Source: Dactylosporangium aurantiacum
GTDB taxonomy: Bacteria > Actinomycetota > Actinomycetes > Mycobacteriales > Micromonosporaceae
Assembly: GCF_000716715.1 (NCBI RefSeq)
Contig: NZ_JNYJ01000005.1
Coordinates: 186,001-250,000 of the forward strand
Length of the DNA: 64,000 bases
Direction: 5' to 3'
Part shown: positions 52,208-60,730 of the stretch, one piece after another
How positions within the stretch are numbered: position 1 is the first letter of the stretch
Layout of the letters: each line of letters starts with the position of its first letter
Position numbers and translations under genes: made by a program
The notes under the pieces: model-generated
Database searches by the model: none
What the model was told of the DNA's origin: nothing
What the model saw: only the letters and a program-made list of their open reading frames with translations

Positions 52208-52973
52208 GTGGCCCAGCCGCTGAGTGACACCACGGAGTTCAACGCAGTCGACGTCGAGACCGACGAGCAGCACGAGCCCCAGATCGACAACACGGGCGTC
52301 TCAGCGGACCTCGTTCGCGCATACCTCAACACGATCGGGCGGACCAAGCTGCTCACCGCCGAGCAGGAGGTCGACCTCTCCAAGCGGATCGAGGCCGGGC
52401 TCTACGCCGAGGAGAAGCTCAGCACGGGCGACGTCCACCCCGCGTGGATGAACACCTACGAGGTGATCGTCCGCGAGGGCCGCGCCGCCAAGGCGCACCT
52501 GCTCGAGGCCAACCTGCGCCTGGTGGTCAGCATCGCCAAGCGCTACACCGGCCGCGGCATGGCGTTCCTGGACCTCATCCAGGAAGGCAACCTCGGCCTC
52601 ATCCGCGCCGTGGAGAAGTTCGACTACACCAGACCGCGAGCCGGTCAGCCTCGACCAGGCCGTCGGTGAGGACGGCGAGAGCGCCCTGGGTGACTTCGTC
52701 GCCCGCATCGACCCCCGCGAGGAGCCCGCCGACAGCGTGTCGCAGGGCATGCTCAAGTCCGAGGTCGAGATCGTCCTGTCCACGCTGTCGCAGCGGGAGC
52801 AGGCCGTGATCCGGCTCCGCTTCGGCCTCGACGACGGCCGGCAGCGCACCCTGGACGAGGTCGGCCGCGAGTTCGGCCTGTCCCGCGAGCGCATCCGCCA
52901 GATCGAGAAGGTCACCCTGCTGAAGCTGCGCCACCCGTCGCGCGCGAAGCGCCTGGAGGCCTACGCCAGCTGA
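52208..52973 (+). pseudogene. sigma-70 family factor (HrdB/SigB-like) broken by an internal deletion with frame change
   Basis: The first part, from GTG 52208 (GGGAGG 8 nt upstream), encodes sigma region 1.2 to 2.2 ([15 protein letters not shown] ... [38 protein letters not shown]). At about 52631 the sequence jumps directly to [20 protein letters not shown] in the next frame (from about 52635), followed by an intact region 4 (TLSQREQAVIRLRFGLDDG, VGREFGLSRERIRQIE) ending at 52973. Regions 2.3, 2.4 and 3 (about 80 residues) are missing, so -10 recognition and promoter melting are lost. In its own frame the first part stops at 52669. It is a real deletion or an assembly error; as written it cannot make a functional sigma factor. 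Confidence 0.85.
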
Positions 52974-52992
52974 GCACGACCCGACCAGAAGC

Positions 52993-53052
52993 GCCTTGAT
53001 CGGCAGGAACCTGCGGCTGCGGCGACAGCCGGACGTCCCTGTCGGTCAAGGC
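52993..53052. terminator. imperfect hairpin between convergent genes
   Basis: 15-nt arms 52993-53007 (GCCTTGATCGGCAGG) and 53038-53052 pair at 13 positions around a 30-nt loop, between the sigma-factor remnant and the convergent acetyltransferase gene. Confidence 0.5.
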
Positions 53053-53071
53053 GTTCGCCGTCCGCGGCGGT

Positions 53072-55642
53072 TCAGTACAGCCGCCGCGGGCCGCTGTCGG
53101 GGCGGTGCACCGGCGCGGTGAACTCGGCGGCCGCGTGCAGCACCGCGAGGCCCTGGGGCCGGGCCAGGATCGGGTTCAGCGACAGCGACGACAGCGTCGG
53201 CTGGTCGTCGACGAGGCGGCCGACGCGCAGCAGCAGGTCGGCGAGGGCGTCCAGGTCGACCGGGGCGGCGCCGCGGTACCCGGTCAGCAGCGGCGCCGCG
53301 CGCGGCGCGCGCACGAGGGCGGCCGCGTCGCGGTCGGTGAGCGGGGCCGGCCGCCAGGCGCGGTCGCCGAGCAGGTCCGCGGCCTCGCCGCCGAGGCCGA
53401 AGCCGACGACCGGGCCGAACGCGGGGTCGTCGACGACCTCGACGACGCAGGCCACGCCCGGGGCGACCATCGGCTGGACGAGGACCTCCACGCCGCGCCC
53501 GAAGAGGCGTTCCAGCTCCTGGTACGCCTCCTCGACGAGGTCTGGCGCGGTGAGGTTGAGCCGGACCGCGCCCAGGTCGATGCGGTGCCGCCACGGTCCC
53601 GTGGCGACCTTCAACGCGACCGGCAGGCCGAGCTCGGCGGCGACCGCGGCCACGTCCCGGCCCGCGGCGCGGCGCGACGGCACCACGGGGACGCCGTACG
53701 CGGCCAGCAGCGCCTCGATGCCGGTGGACGCAGCGGCCGGCACGCCCGGGTACGTGGGGACGGTGCCGACCGGCTCGCGGCGCCAGGCGGCGTAGCGGGC
53801 GACCCGCCCGAGGGCGCGCACCGCCTCCTCGATCGCCGGGTACGTGGGCAGGGCGGCCGGGTCGCTCTCCCGGTACGCGGGGGCAAACGTGAACGACGGG
53901 TCGGCGGGCAGGACGACCGCGAGCGGGCGGGCCGACTCGACGGTCGAGGTGCGCAGCAGGTCCGCGACGCCGAGCTCACCGGCGACGGAGAGCGCGGGCG
54001 CGTACGCGGCCACGACCGCGTCGACGCCGTCGTCGGCGAGGGCCTCCCGCACGGCGGCGACGAAGTCGGCGTCGCTCACCTCGGGGCCGAGGTCGCGCGG
54101 GTACCCCTCGGCGACCCGCAGCCCGGCGGCGGGCGCCTTGGCGACGGTGAGCACCCCGAGGGCGGCGGCGTTGGTGACCACGGCGATCCGGTCGCCGGTC
54201 GGCAGCGGCTGGCCGGCGATGAGCAGCCCGACGTCGAACAGCTCGGCGACGGTGTCGACGCGGATCACGCCGGAGCTGGCGAAGAGGGCGGCCACGCCAC
54301 GGGCGTCGGGGCCGGTGGTGACGGCGTCGAGGGCCGGCGGGCGGACCGGGCTGGCCACGGCCGCGACCGGTTTGCGCCGGGCCAGCTCGCGGGCGATGCG
54401 GGCGAACTTGCGCGGGTTGCCGAAGGTCTCCAGGTACAGCAGCACCGCGTCGGTGTGCGGGTCCTCGCGCCAGTACTGCAGCGCGTCGTTGCCCGACACG
54501 TCGGCGCGGTTGCCGGCGGAGACGAACGTCGACAGGCCCAGCCCGCGCCGGTCGGCCTCGGCGAGCAGGGCGGTGCCGAGCGCGGCGGACTGGCTGAAGA
54601 AGCCGACGCGGCCGCGGCGGGGCAGCAGCGGCGCGAGGGTCGCGTTGAGCGACACGCCGGGGTCGGTGTTGGCGATGCCGAGGCAGTTGGGGCCGACGAG
54701 CCGCATGCCGTGGCTGCGGACCGAGCGCAGCAGGGCCGCCTGCGCCTGCGCGCCGACCGGCCCGGACTCGGCGAACCCGGCGGAGACGACCACGAGACCG
54801 TGCACGCCGGCGGCCGAGCAGTCCGCCACCACGGACGGCACCGCTTCGGCCGGTACCGCCACCACCGCCAGATCGACGGGATGGCCGGAGCCGGCCAGGG
54901 CGGCCACCGCGGGCAGCCCGCCGACGACCGCGGCGCTCGGGTGCACCGGGACGAGCGGTCCGGCGGGGCCGGCCGCCTTGAGGTGCGCGAGGATGGCCGC
55001 GCCGACGCCGGTGCCGTCGGCGCGGGCGCCGTAGACGGCCACGCCCCGCGGGTTGAGCAGCCGGCCGATCGAGCGGGCCTCGGCGCGCTGCTCGCGGGAC
55101 CACTGCACGCGCATCGAGTCGGGGGTCGCCGCGATCGGGAACCACAGGTGCACGACACCGTCGGAGAACTCGCGCTCGATGTGGAAGCCGGCGGCCATGA
55201 AGACGCGCAGCATCGCCTGGTTGACCGGCAGGACGTCGGCCTCGAACTCGGTGATGCCCTCCTGCGACGCGGCCGCGACGAGGTGCTCGATGAGCACGGA
55301 GCCGATGCCGCGGCCCTGGTGCGCGTCCTCGACGACGAAGGCGACCTCCGCCTGGTGCGACCCGGCGCCGAGGCGCTCGTACCGGCCGACGGCGATCAGG
55401 CCGCCGGCGTGCTCGACGACGAACGCCTCCCGGTCGTGGTGGTCGACGTTGACGAAGCGGTCCAGGTCGCGCTGCGGGATCCGCGGGTACGCGGAGAAGT
55501 ACCGCAGGTAGCGGGTCCGCTCGGAGAAGCGCGAGTGCAGCGCGACGATCCGGTCGGCGTCGTCGGGCCGGATCGGTCGCAAGTGGACGGTCGTGCCGTC
55601 GGACAGCAGGACGTCCGCGGCCCGGTCCGGTATCTCGGTCAC
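53072..55642 (-). CDS. GNAT-acyl-CoA-synthetase fusion, likely protein lysine acetyltransferase (Pat type)
   Basis: 856 residues. N-terminal GNAT domain (about 15-180; VRPIRPDDADRIVALHSRF-like, EVAFVVEDAHQGRGIGSVLI). Then the NDP-forming acyl-CoA-synthetase-like part: CoA-binding (SIGRLLNPRGVAVYGA), succinyl-CoA-ligase-like (GFFSQSAALGTALLAEADRR) and C-terminal ATP-grasp-like domain. I do not see the GHAGA-type phosphohistidine, consistent with a regulatory and not catalytic ligase module. GNAT-first order is the actinobacterial version of PatZ. Start GTG 55642. It lies near an AcuC-type deacetylase. Confidence 0.85.
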   Translation of the reverse strand: MTEIPDRAADVLLSDGTTVHLRPIRPDDADRIVALHSRFSERTRYLRYFSAYPRIPQRDLDRFVNVDHHDREAFVVEHAGGLIAVGRYERLGAGSHQAEVAFVVEDAHQGRGIGSVLIEHLVAAASQEGITEFEADVLPVNQAMLRVFMAAGFHIEREFSDGVVHLWFPIAATPDSMRVQWSREQRAEARSIGRLLNPRGVAVYGARADGTGVGAAILAHLKAAGPAGPLVPVHPSAAVVGGLPAVAALAGSGHPVDLAVVAVPAEAVPSVVADCSAAGVHGLVVVSAGFAESGPVGAQAQAALLRSVRSHGMRLVGPNCLGIANTDPGVSLNATLAPLLPRRGRVGFFSQSAALGTALLAEADRRGLGLSTFVSAGNRADVSGNDALQYWREDPHTDAVLLYLETFGNPRKFARIARELARRKPVAAVASPVRPPALDAVTTGPDARGVAALFASSGVIRVDTVAELFDVGLLIAGQPLPTGDRIAVVTNAAALGVLTVAKAPAAGLRVAEGYPRDLGPEVSDADFVAAVREALADDGVDAVVAAYAPALSVAGELGVADLLRTSTVESARPLAVVLPADPSFTFAPAYRESDPAALPTYPAIEEAVRALGRVARYAAWRREPVGTVPTYPGVPAAASTGIEALLAAYGVPVVPSRRAAGRDVAAVAAELGLPVALKVATGPWRHRIDLGAVRLNLTAPDLVEEAYQELERLFGRGVEVLVQPMVAPGVACVVEVVDDPAFGPVVGFGLGGEAADLLGDRAWRPAPLTDRDAAALVRAPRAAPLLTGYRGAAPVDLDALADLLLRVGRLVDDQPTLSSLSLNPILARPQGLAVLHAAAEFTAPVHRPDSGPRRLY

Positions 55643-55680
55643 GTCCTCATCGTGCCACTGCGGTTTAGTACCGTGTCGGG

Positions 55681-55950
55681 ATGATGCTCACCCCGGCCGA
55701 CGTGCAAGCCGTCCGGTTCACCAAGGCGGCGTTCGGCAAGCGCGGCTATGACGAGGACGAGGTCGACGCGTTCCTCGACGTGGTCGCGCAGGCGCTGACC
55801 GCGCTGCACGACGAGCTGGCCGCGCTGCGGGGCGCGCCGGCGCCCGACGCGTCGTTCGGCACGTCGACGGCGGCGGAGTCGGCGATGCTGGCCGAGCTCG
55901 ACCGGATCAAGCAGCGCCTGAGCCGGCTCGAGGCCGCCGTGCGGAACTGA
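55681..55950 (+). CDS. mini DivIVA-domain protein
   Basis: 89 residues. [32 protein letters not shown] is the DivIVA N-terminal membrane-targeting domain, followed by a short coiled coil ([16 protein letters not shown]). Full-length DivIVA/Wag31 has over 200 residues; this short form could cap, adapt or compete at polar assemblies. A TAGTAC hexamer lies before ATG 55681. Divergent from the acetyltransferase gene (38 bp) and convergent with acuC. Confidence 0.85.
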   Translation: MMLTPADVQAVRFTKAAFGKRGYDEDEVDAFLDVVAQALTALHDELAALRGAPAPDASFGTSTAAESAMLAELDRIKQRLSRLEAAVRN

Positions 55951-55965
55951 CCCGCGGGTCGTTCG

Positions 55966-57141
55966 CTAGTCCCGCGGGTCGTGCGGGTCGAGGCCGAAGA
56001 ACGGGAAGGTCGCGGCGCGGGTCGCCATGACGGCCCGGTCGACGGCGTCCGGCGTCTGCCCCGGCACCCACGGCGTCCACGCGCCGGTGCCGCCGTCGGT
56101 CATCGCCGTGGGTACGGGGTGGCCGGGCCGGCGCGCCGCCGCGAGCGCCCGCCACGACGGCGGGGTGACCGTCGCCGGGTCGAGCGCGTCGCCGGTGACG
56201 ACCGCGAGCAGGTGCGTCCACGCCCGCGGGACGCATTCGACGAGCGCGTACCCGCCGCCGCCGCTGGCGACCCACTTGCCGCCGGCGACCTCCTCGGCGA
56301 GCGCACGCAGCGCCAGGTACGCGGCGCGCTGCCCGTCGACGGTCAGCCGCAGGTTCGCCAGCGGGTCGTGCCGGTACGTGTCGGCGCCGCACTGGGTGAA
56401 CAGCAGCTGCGGCCGGAACGCGCGCAGCACCCCGGGCACCACGGCGTGGAACGCGCGCAGCCAGCCGGCGTCGTCGGTGCCCGGCGGGAGCGCGACGTTG
56501 ACCGCGGAGCCCTCCGCGCCGGGACCGCCCGTCTCCTCGGGGAAGCCGGTGCCCGGGAAGAGCGACCGCGGCGACTCGTGGAGGCTGACGGTGAGCACCC
56601 GCGGGTCGTCGTAGAAGATCTCCTGTACGCCGTCGCCGTGATGTACGTCGATATCGACGTACGCGACCCGCTCGGCGCCGAGCTCCAGCACCCGGGCGAT
56701 CGCGACGGCGGGGTCGTTGTAGACGCAGAACCCGGCGGCCCGGGCCGGCATCGCGTGGTGCAGCCCGCCGGCGATGCTGACCGCCCGGTCGGCCTCGCCC
56801 AGCCAGACCGCCTCGGCGGCGGCCCGGGTCGCGCCCGCGATCAGGGCGCTGGCCTCGTGCATGCCGGTGAACGTCGGGTTGTCGGTGGTGCCGAGCCCCA
56901 TGATGCCGATCCGCCGGCCGGTGGACGCGGCCTTGACCACGGCGATGTAGTCCGGGTCGTGCACGGTGCCGAGCACCTCGTCGCCGGCCTGCTGCGGAGC
57001 CCGCACCGTGACCCCCTCGCGGGCGAGGATGCCCAGGTCACGGGCGAGTGCCATGGTCAGCTCGACCCGCACCGGGTCCAGCGGATGCTCGCCCATGTCG
57101 TAGCGCAGCAATGCGTCGTCCCACATGACCAGCGTGTTCAC
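55966..57141 (-). CDS. acuC: AcuC-type histone-deacetylase-family lysine deacetylase
   Basis: Zn-dependent removal of acetyl groups from lysine, classically activating acetyl-CoA synthetase. 391 residues. SIAGGLHHAMPARAAGFCVYND and VAYVDIDVHHGDGVQEIFYDD contain the Zn ligands (Asp, His) and the active-site His pair; DPLANLRLT and ASGGGGYAL close the site. Start GTG 57141 with GGAGG 10 nt upstream. It faces the DtxR-type regulator across about 190 bp. Confidence 0.9.
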   Translation of the reverse strand: MNTLVMWDDALLRYDMGEHPLDPVRVELTMALARDLGILAREGVTVRAPQQAGDEVLGTVHDPDYIAVVKAASTGRRIGIMGLGTTDNPTFTGMHEASALIAGATRAAAEAVWLGEADRAVSIAGGLHHAMPARAAGFCVYNDPAVAIARVLELGAERVAYVDIDVHHGDGVQEIFYDDPRVLTVSLHESPRSLFPGTGFPEETGGPGAEGSAVNVALPPGTDDAGWLRAFHAVVPGVLRAFRPQLLFTQCGADTYRHDPLANLRLTVDGQRAAYLALRALAEEVAGGKWVASGGGGYALVECVPRAWTHLLAVVTGDALDPATVTPPSWRALAAARRPGHPVPTAMTDGGTGAWTPWVPGQTPDAVDRAVMATRAATFPFFGLDPHDPRD

Positions 57142-57289
57142 GTGACCGGCCCCTCCTTCGCAGTGTGCGCAGGGACCCTGCGCGCGCCGGTAGGATTGCA
57201 GGACGCGGTGACCCCCGCTTCCCACACCAGCTCGGCGACGACGGCACCGTCCAAGATCGCTTGGTTGGCTGTCACGTTCCAATCTTGAC

Positions 57290-57314
57290 GTACGCGACGA
57301 GTACTATCGCGTAC
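57290..57314. promoter_or_regulatory. inverted repeat overlapping the DtxR-family gene promoter
   Basis: GTACGCGA (57290-57297) and TCGCGTAC (57307-57314) form a perfect 8-bp inverted repeat with a 9-nt spacer, ending 16 nt before the GTG at 57330. Suitable for autoregulation by the DtxR-type protein, though it is not a canonical DtxR/IdeR box. Confidence 0.45.
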
Positions 57315-57329
57315 CGGGAGGGCAAGGCA

Positions 57330-58013
57330 GTGAACGACCTGGTCGATACCACCGAGATGTACTTGAAGACGATCCTGGAGCTCGAAGAGGAAGGCGTCGT
57401 TCCCAAGCGCGCCCGGATCGCCGAGCGACTCCACCAGAGCGGCCCCACCGTGAGCCAGACCGTCGCCCGTATGGAGCGTGACGGCCTGTTGATCGTCGAG
57501 GGCGACCGCCACCTGGCGCTGACCGACGAGGGTCGCGTGCACGCGGTCGCGGTCATGCGCAAGCACCGCCTCGCGGAGCTGCTGCTGGTCAACGTGATCG
57601 GCCTGCCCTACGAGGAGGCGCACGAAGAGGCCTGCCGCTGGGAGCACGTGATGAGCGACGCCGTCGAGCAGCGGGTCTACGAGCTGCTCGGTCGCCCGAC
57701 CCGGTCGCCGTACGGCAACCCGATCCCCGGGCTGGAAGGCCTCGAGGGCAGCGCCGACAAGTCGCACGACCCCTCCGACCCCGAGCGCAACCTCGCCTTC
57801 CCCGGCCTGGCCGGGGCGGTCGTGGTGAGCCGGATCTGCGAGAGCGTCCAGACCGACGCCGACGTGCTGCGCCAGCTGCACACCGCCGGCATCGACCCGG
57901 GCGCGACGGTCACCGTGGCGCAGGAGCGCGACGGCGTCAGCATCGACCGGGCCGGCGAGCGCATCCGGCTGCCGCGGGAGGTCGCGTCGCGGGTGTTCGT
58001 CGCGGCGCACTGA
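57330..58013 (+). CDS. DtxR/IdeR-family metal-dependent regulator
   Basis: 227 residues, full three-domain architecture. N-terminal winged helix (DTTEMYLKTILELEEEG, RIAERLHQSGPTVSQTVARME), central dimer and metal-binding domain with the family cysteine and histidines (EEACRWEHVMSDAVEQRV), and a C-terminal SH3-like domain after about residue 150. Responds to Fe2+ or Mn2+ in relatives. Start GTG 57330 has GGGAGG 7 nt upstream. Stop overlaps the HxlR start (TGATG). Confidence 0.92.
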   Translation: MNDLVDTTEMYLKTILELEEEGVVPKRARIAERLHQSGPTVSQTVARMERDGLLIVEGDRHLALTDEGRVHAVAVMRKHRLAELLLVNVIGLPYEEAHEEACRWEHVMSDAVEQRVYELLGRPTRSPYGNPIPGLEGLEGSADKSHDPSDPERNLAFPGLAGAVVVSRICESVQTDADVLRQLHTAGIDPGATVTVAQERDGVSIDRAGERIRLPREVASRVFVAAH

Positions 58014-58354
58014 TGCTGCCCGGATGCACCGTCCAGGAGCTGGTCGACCGGGTCGCCGGCAAGTGGAGCGTGTGCATCCTGGTGGCGGCCGCCGACGGCC
58101 CGATCCGCTTCACCGAGCTGGAGCGGGCCATCACCGGCATCAGCCGCCGCATGCTGACCCTCACGCTGCGCAACCTGGAGCGTGACGGGATGCTCGTGCG
58201 GACCGTCTACCCGACCGTCCCGCCACGGGTCGAGTACAGCCTCACCCCGATGGCCCAGGAGCTGCACGCCGCCCTGCTCACGATCATCACGTGGGCGGAG
58301 CGGCACCGCGCGGACGTCGCCCAGGCCCGCGAGCGCTACGACACCCGCACCTGA
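58013..58354 (+). CDS. HxlR-family transcriptional regulator
   Basis: 113 residues, a winged-helix regulator of the HxlR type: DRVAGKWSVCILVAAADGPIRF with the GKW start and FTELERAITGISRRMLT, LRNLERDGMLVRTVYPTVPPRVEYSLTP. HxlR regulators sense small electrophiles or aldehydes, often via cysteine. Translation is coupled to the DtxR-family gene by a 1-nt overlap. Confidence 0.92.
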   Translation: MLPGCTVQELVDRVAGKWSVCILVAAADGPIRFTELERAITGISRRMLTLTLRNLERDGMLVRTVYPTVPPRVEYSLTPMAQELHAALLTIITWAERHRADVAQARERYDTRT

Positions 58355-58399
58355 TCGTTCGCTCGACATGAGCATATGCGCACAAGTAGACTCCATGGC

Positions 58400-58927
58400 G
58401 TGACGGTTGTGCCGGAGCTGCCACCCCGCCCGCTCACCCTGCAGGACGTGACGGCGCTCGCCGAGGCCGACGAGCTGCACCGGTTCGAGCTGACCGAGGG
58501 CAACCTCGTGGTCATGCCGCCGCACCCCAGGCGGCACCAGATCATCGCCACGCGACTCGGCGTATGGCTGCTCACGCACGGTTTCCTCGACCGCACGACC
58601 CTGTCCACCGGCGTCAGGACCGCGGACGACGACCGCAACGGCCGGACGCCGGACATCGTCGTGGCGAAGGGGGACGTCCCGCCCGAGACGGTCTGGCTCG
58701 CCGCGGCCGAGGTGCTGCTCGCCGTCGAGGTCGTGTCGCCGGGGTCGGAACGGACCGACCGGTGGGTGAAGCCGCGTGAATACGCCGACGCCGGGATCGC
58801 CCACTTCTGGCGGGTCGAGCCGGACGGGACCGTGCTGCGGTTCCGGCTCACCGACGGGGTCTACACCGAGGTCGGCAAGGACCCCATCGACGCGCTGATC
58901 GCCGGTGAGGTGCCGGACCTGAGCTGA
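58400..58927 (+). CDS. Uma2-family (DUF820) PD-(D/E)xK-like protein
   Basis: 175 residues from GTG 58400, with TAGACT at 58387-58392 just upstream, suggesting leaderless expression. RFELTEGNLVVMPPHPRRHQ at the N terminus and the nuclease-fold core TPDIVVAKGD, AVEVVSPGSERTDRWVKPREYA (Asp, Glu and Lys positions kept) define Uma2. Function unknown; members are numerous in actinobacteria and cyanobacteria. Confidence 0.88.
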   Translation: MTVVPELPPRPLTLQDVTALAEADELHRFELTEGNLVVMPPHPRRHQIIATRLGVWLLTHGFLDRTTLSTGVRTADDDRNGRTPDIVVAKGDVPPETVWLAAAEVLLAVEVVSPGSERTDRWVKPREYADAGIAHFWRVEPDGTVLRFRLTDGVYTEVGKDPIDALIAGEVPDLS

Positions 58928-58978
58928 GACGCCGGACACACCGCGTCACGTTCCGGGCGCTGCGCCGTCTGGTACCGC

Positions 58979-59704
58979 ATGAAGCGAACAGTGCTCGTCA
59001 CCGGCGCGACCGGGACGCTCGGGCGGGACCTCGTCGCCGTCCTCAGGGAACGCGGCCACGAGGTGCGCGGGTTGAGCCGGTCGAAGCCCGGTCACGCCCA
59101 CGGTGACCTGCTCACCGGGGAAGGGCTCGCGGCGGCGCTCGACGGGGTCGACGTCGTCGTGCACGCGGCTACGGACGGCCGCAGGGACGTCGCCGCGGCC
59201 GGGAAGCTGATCGAGGCCATGAAGGCCGGCGGCCGGCCACAGCTGGTGTTCGTGTCGATCGTCGGGGTCGACCGGATCCCGCTGGGCTACTACAAGGACA
59301 AGGTCACGATCGAGCGGATGGTGGCCGCGTACGGCGGGACGTCGCTGCGCGCCAGCCAGTTCCACGACCTGGTGCTGACCCTCGCCAAGGCGCTGACGAC
59401 GCTGCCGCTCATCGGCTTCTACCCGGCGTTCGACCTGCGGCCCGTCGAGGTGCACGACGTGGCGGTGCGGCTCGCGGAGATCGTCGAGGGTGACCTGCCG
59501 GCGACGCCCGGCGACTTCTCCGGGCCGCAGCGGCGCAGCGGGCGGGACCTGTGGCGGGCGTACCTGCGCCAGGCCGGGAAGCGGCGGCTGCTGGTGCCGG
59601 TCAGGCTACCCGGCCGGATCTTCCGCGCGCTGCGCGCCGGCGCGGGGACCGGGCCCGGCGGCGGGACCGGCACCTGGGAGGAGTTCCTCCTGCGGCGGCG
59701 ATGA
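58979..59704 (+). CDS. NAD(P)-binding SDR/NmrA-like protein
   Basis: 241 residues. N-terminal TVLVTGATGTLGRDLVAVL is the nucleotide-binding loop. The catalytic Tyr/Lys positions correspond roughly to YYKDKVTIE. Resembles NmrA-like or atypical SDR proteins acting as quinone oxidoreductases or redox sensors. The last 99 nt overlap the convergent flippase-like gene. Confidence 0.85.
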   Translation: MKRTVLVTGATGTLGRDLVAVLRERGHEVRGLSRSKPGHAHGDLLTGEGLAAALDGVDVVVHAATDGRRDVAAAGKLIEAMKAGGRPQLVFVSIVGVDRIPLGYYKDKVTIERMVAAYGGTSLRASQFHDLVLTLAKALTTLPLIGFYPAFDLRPVEVHDVAVRLAEIVEGDLPATPGDFSGPQRRSGRDLWRAYLRQAGKRRLLVPVRLPGRIFRALRAGAGTGPGGGTGTWEEFLLRRR

Positions 59705-60676
59705 GTGGCGGATGCGCCGCAGCCCCACCGCGGCGGCGACGCCCGCGGCGGCCACGTCGGCGACGGTGAAGAGCAGGCGCGACACGAGCGTCAGCGCCCA
59801 CGCCGTCGCCCACGGCACGCCGAGACCGGCCAGGGCGAGCGCCATCAGGAACTCGCGGGCGCCGAGGCCGGACGGGGCGACGATCACGAACGTGCTGATG
59901 CTCATCGCGAGCGCCATCGCGAAGACGCTGCCGGCGAGGCCGTGCAGGCCCGGCAGGTGCGCACGGACCAGCAGCCACACGTGCAGGCCCGCCGCGAGGT
60001 ACCCGGCGATGCACCAGGCGGCGCTCTCCAGCACGGGGCGCCAGGTGATCGGCCGGTCCAGCGGCGGGCGGCGCAGCACCCGCATGGCGCGGCCGACCAG
60101 CCAGGTCAGCAGCGGCGGGTAGCAGCAGGCCACGGCGAACGGCAGCAGGATGATCGACGCCCACACCGCGAGCGAGCCGAACACCTCGTGCCCGGACGCC
60201 CGCACGCCGTCGAAGGCGGTGCCGAAGCCGGGGGAGGTCAGGATCAGCCCGGACGTGACGCCGAGGCCGCTGACCAGGACCGAGCCGATGAACACCTTGG
60301 ACCGGGACACCCCGGCGCGGCGGCCGAGCTCCATCTGCACGACATACGCCCACACCGAACCCGGCAGGTACTTGCCGAGCGAGCCGACCAGCATGATCGG
60401 GGCGGCGTCACGGACCCGCAGCGGGTGATCGATGCTGCCGACCATCGCCCGCCACGCCATCATCGTCGTCCACAGCGACAGCACGGCGGCGAACAGCGCG
60501 GCGATCAGGGACGGCCACGACAGGCCGCGGAACGTCGCCTGCACCGCCGACCACTGGTCGATCGTGGTGGCGACGATGAAGTAGACGATGCCGAGCGCGG
60601 CGAGCACCCGGACGGCGCTGATCAGGCGGGCCCGCCACGGCTTGGCTGGTGCCACTTCGACGACAGGCTGACCCAC
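59606..60676 (-). CDS. UPF0104/AglD-type membrane flippase-like protein
   Basis: 356 residues from GTG 60676 with about eight membrane spans. VGSLGKYLPGSVWAYVVQME and VAPSGLGAREFLMALALAG are hallmarks of the lysylphosphatidylglycerol-synthase TM/UPF0104 family, related to lipid flippases. The C-terminal 30 residues are Pro/Gly-rich and lie in a 99-nt convergent overlap with the SDR gene. No catalytic synthetase domain is present. Confidence 0.85.
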   Translation of the reverse strand: MGQPVVEVAPAKPWRARLISAVRVLAALGIVYFIVATTIDQWSAVQATFRGLSWPSLIAALFAAVLSLWTTMMAWRAMVGSIDHPLRVRDAAPIMLVGSLGKYLPGSVWAYVVQMELGRRAGVSRSKVFIGSVLVSGLGVTSGLILTSPGFGTAFDGVRASGHEVFGSLAVWASIILLPFAVACCYPPLLTWLVGRAMRVLRRPPLDRPITWRPVLESAAWCIAGYLAAGLHVWLLVRAHLPGLHGLAGSVFAMALAMSISTFVIVAPSGLGAREFLMALALAGLGVPWATAWALTLVSRLLFTVADVAAAGVAAAVGLRRIRHSSPPQEELLPGAGPAAGPGPRAGAQRAEDPAG

Positions 60677-60730
60677 GGACGGGAACGCTAGCACGGCTAC
60701 GATGCGACGGTCGGAGCCCGAGGAGGCAGC

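Noticed and set aside
52208..52973. Programmed frameshift in the sigma factor
   Set aside because: A frameshift alone would not account for the missing 80 residues of regions 2.3-3.
57285..57307. TTGACG and TACTAT as the DtxR-gene promoter
   Set aside because: Spacer of 11 nt is too short.
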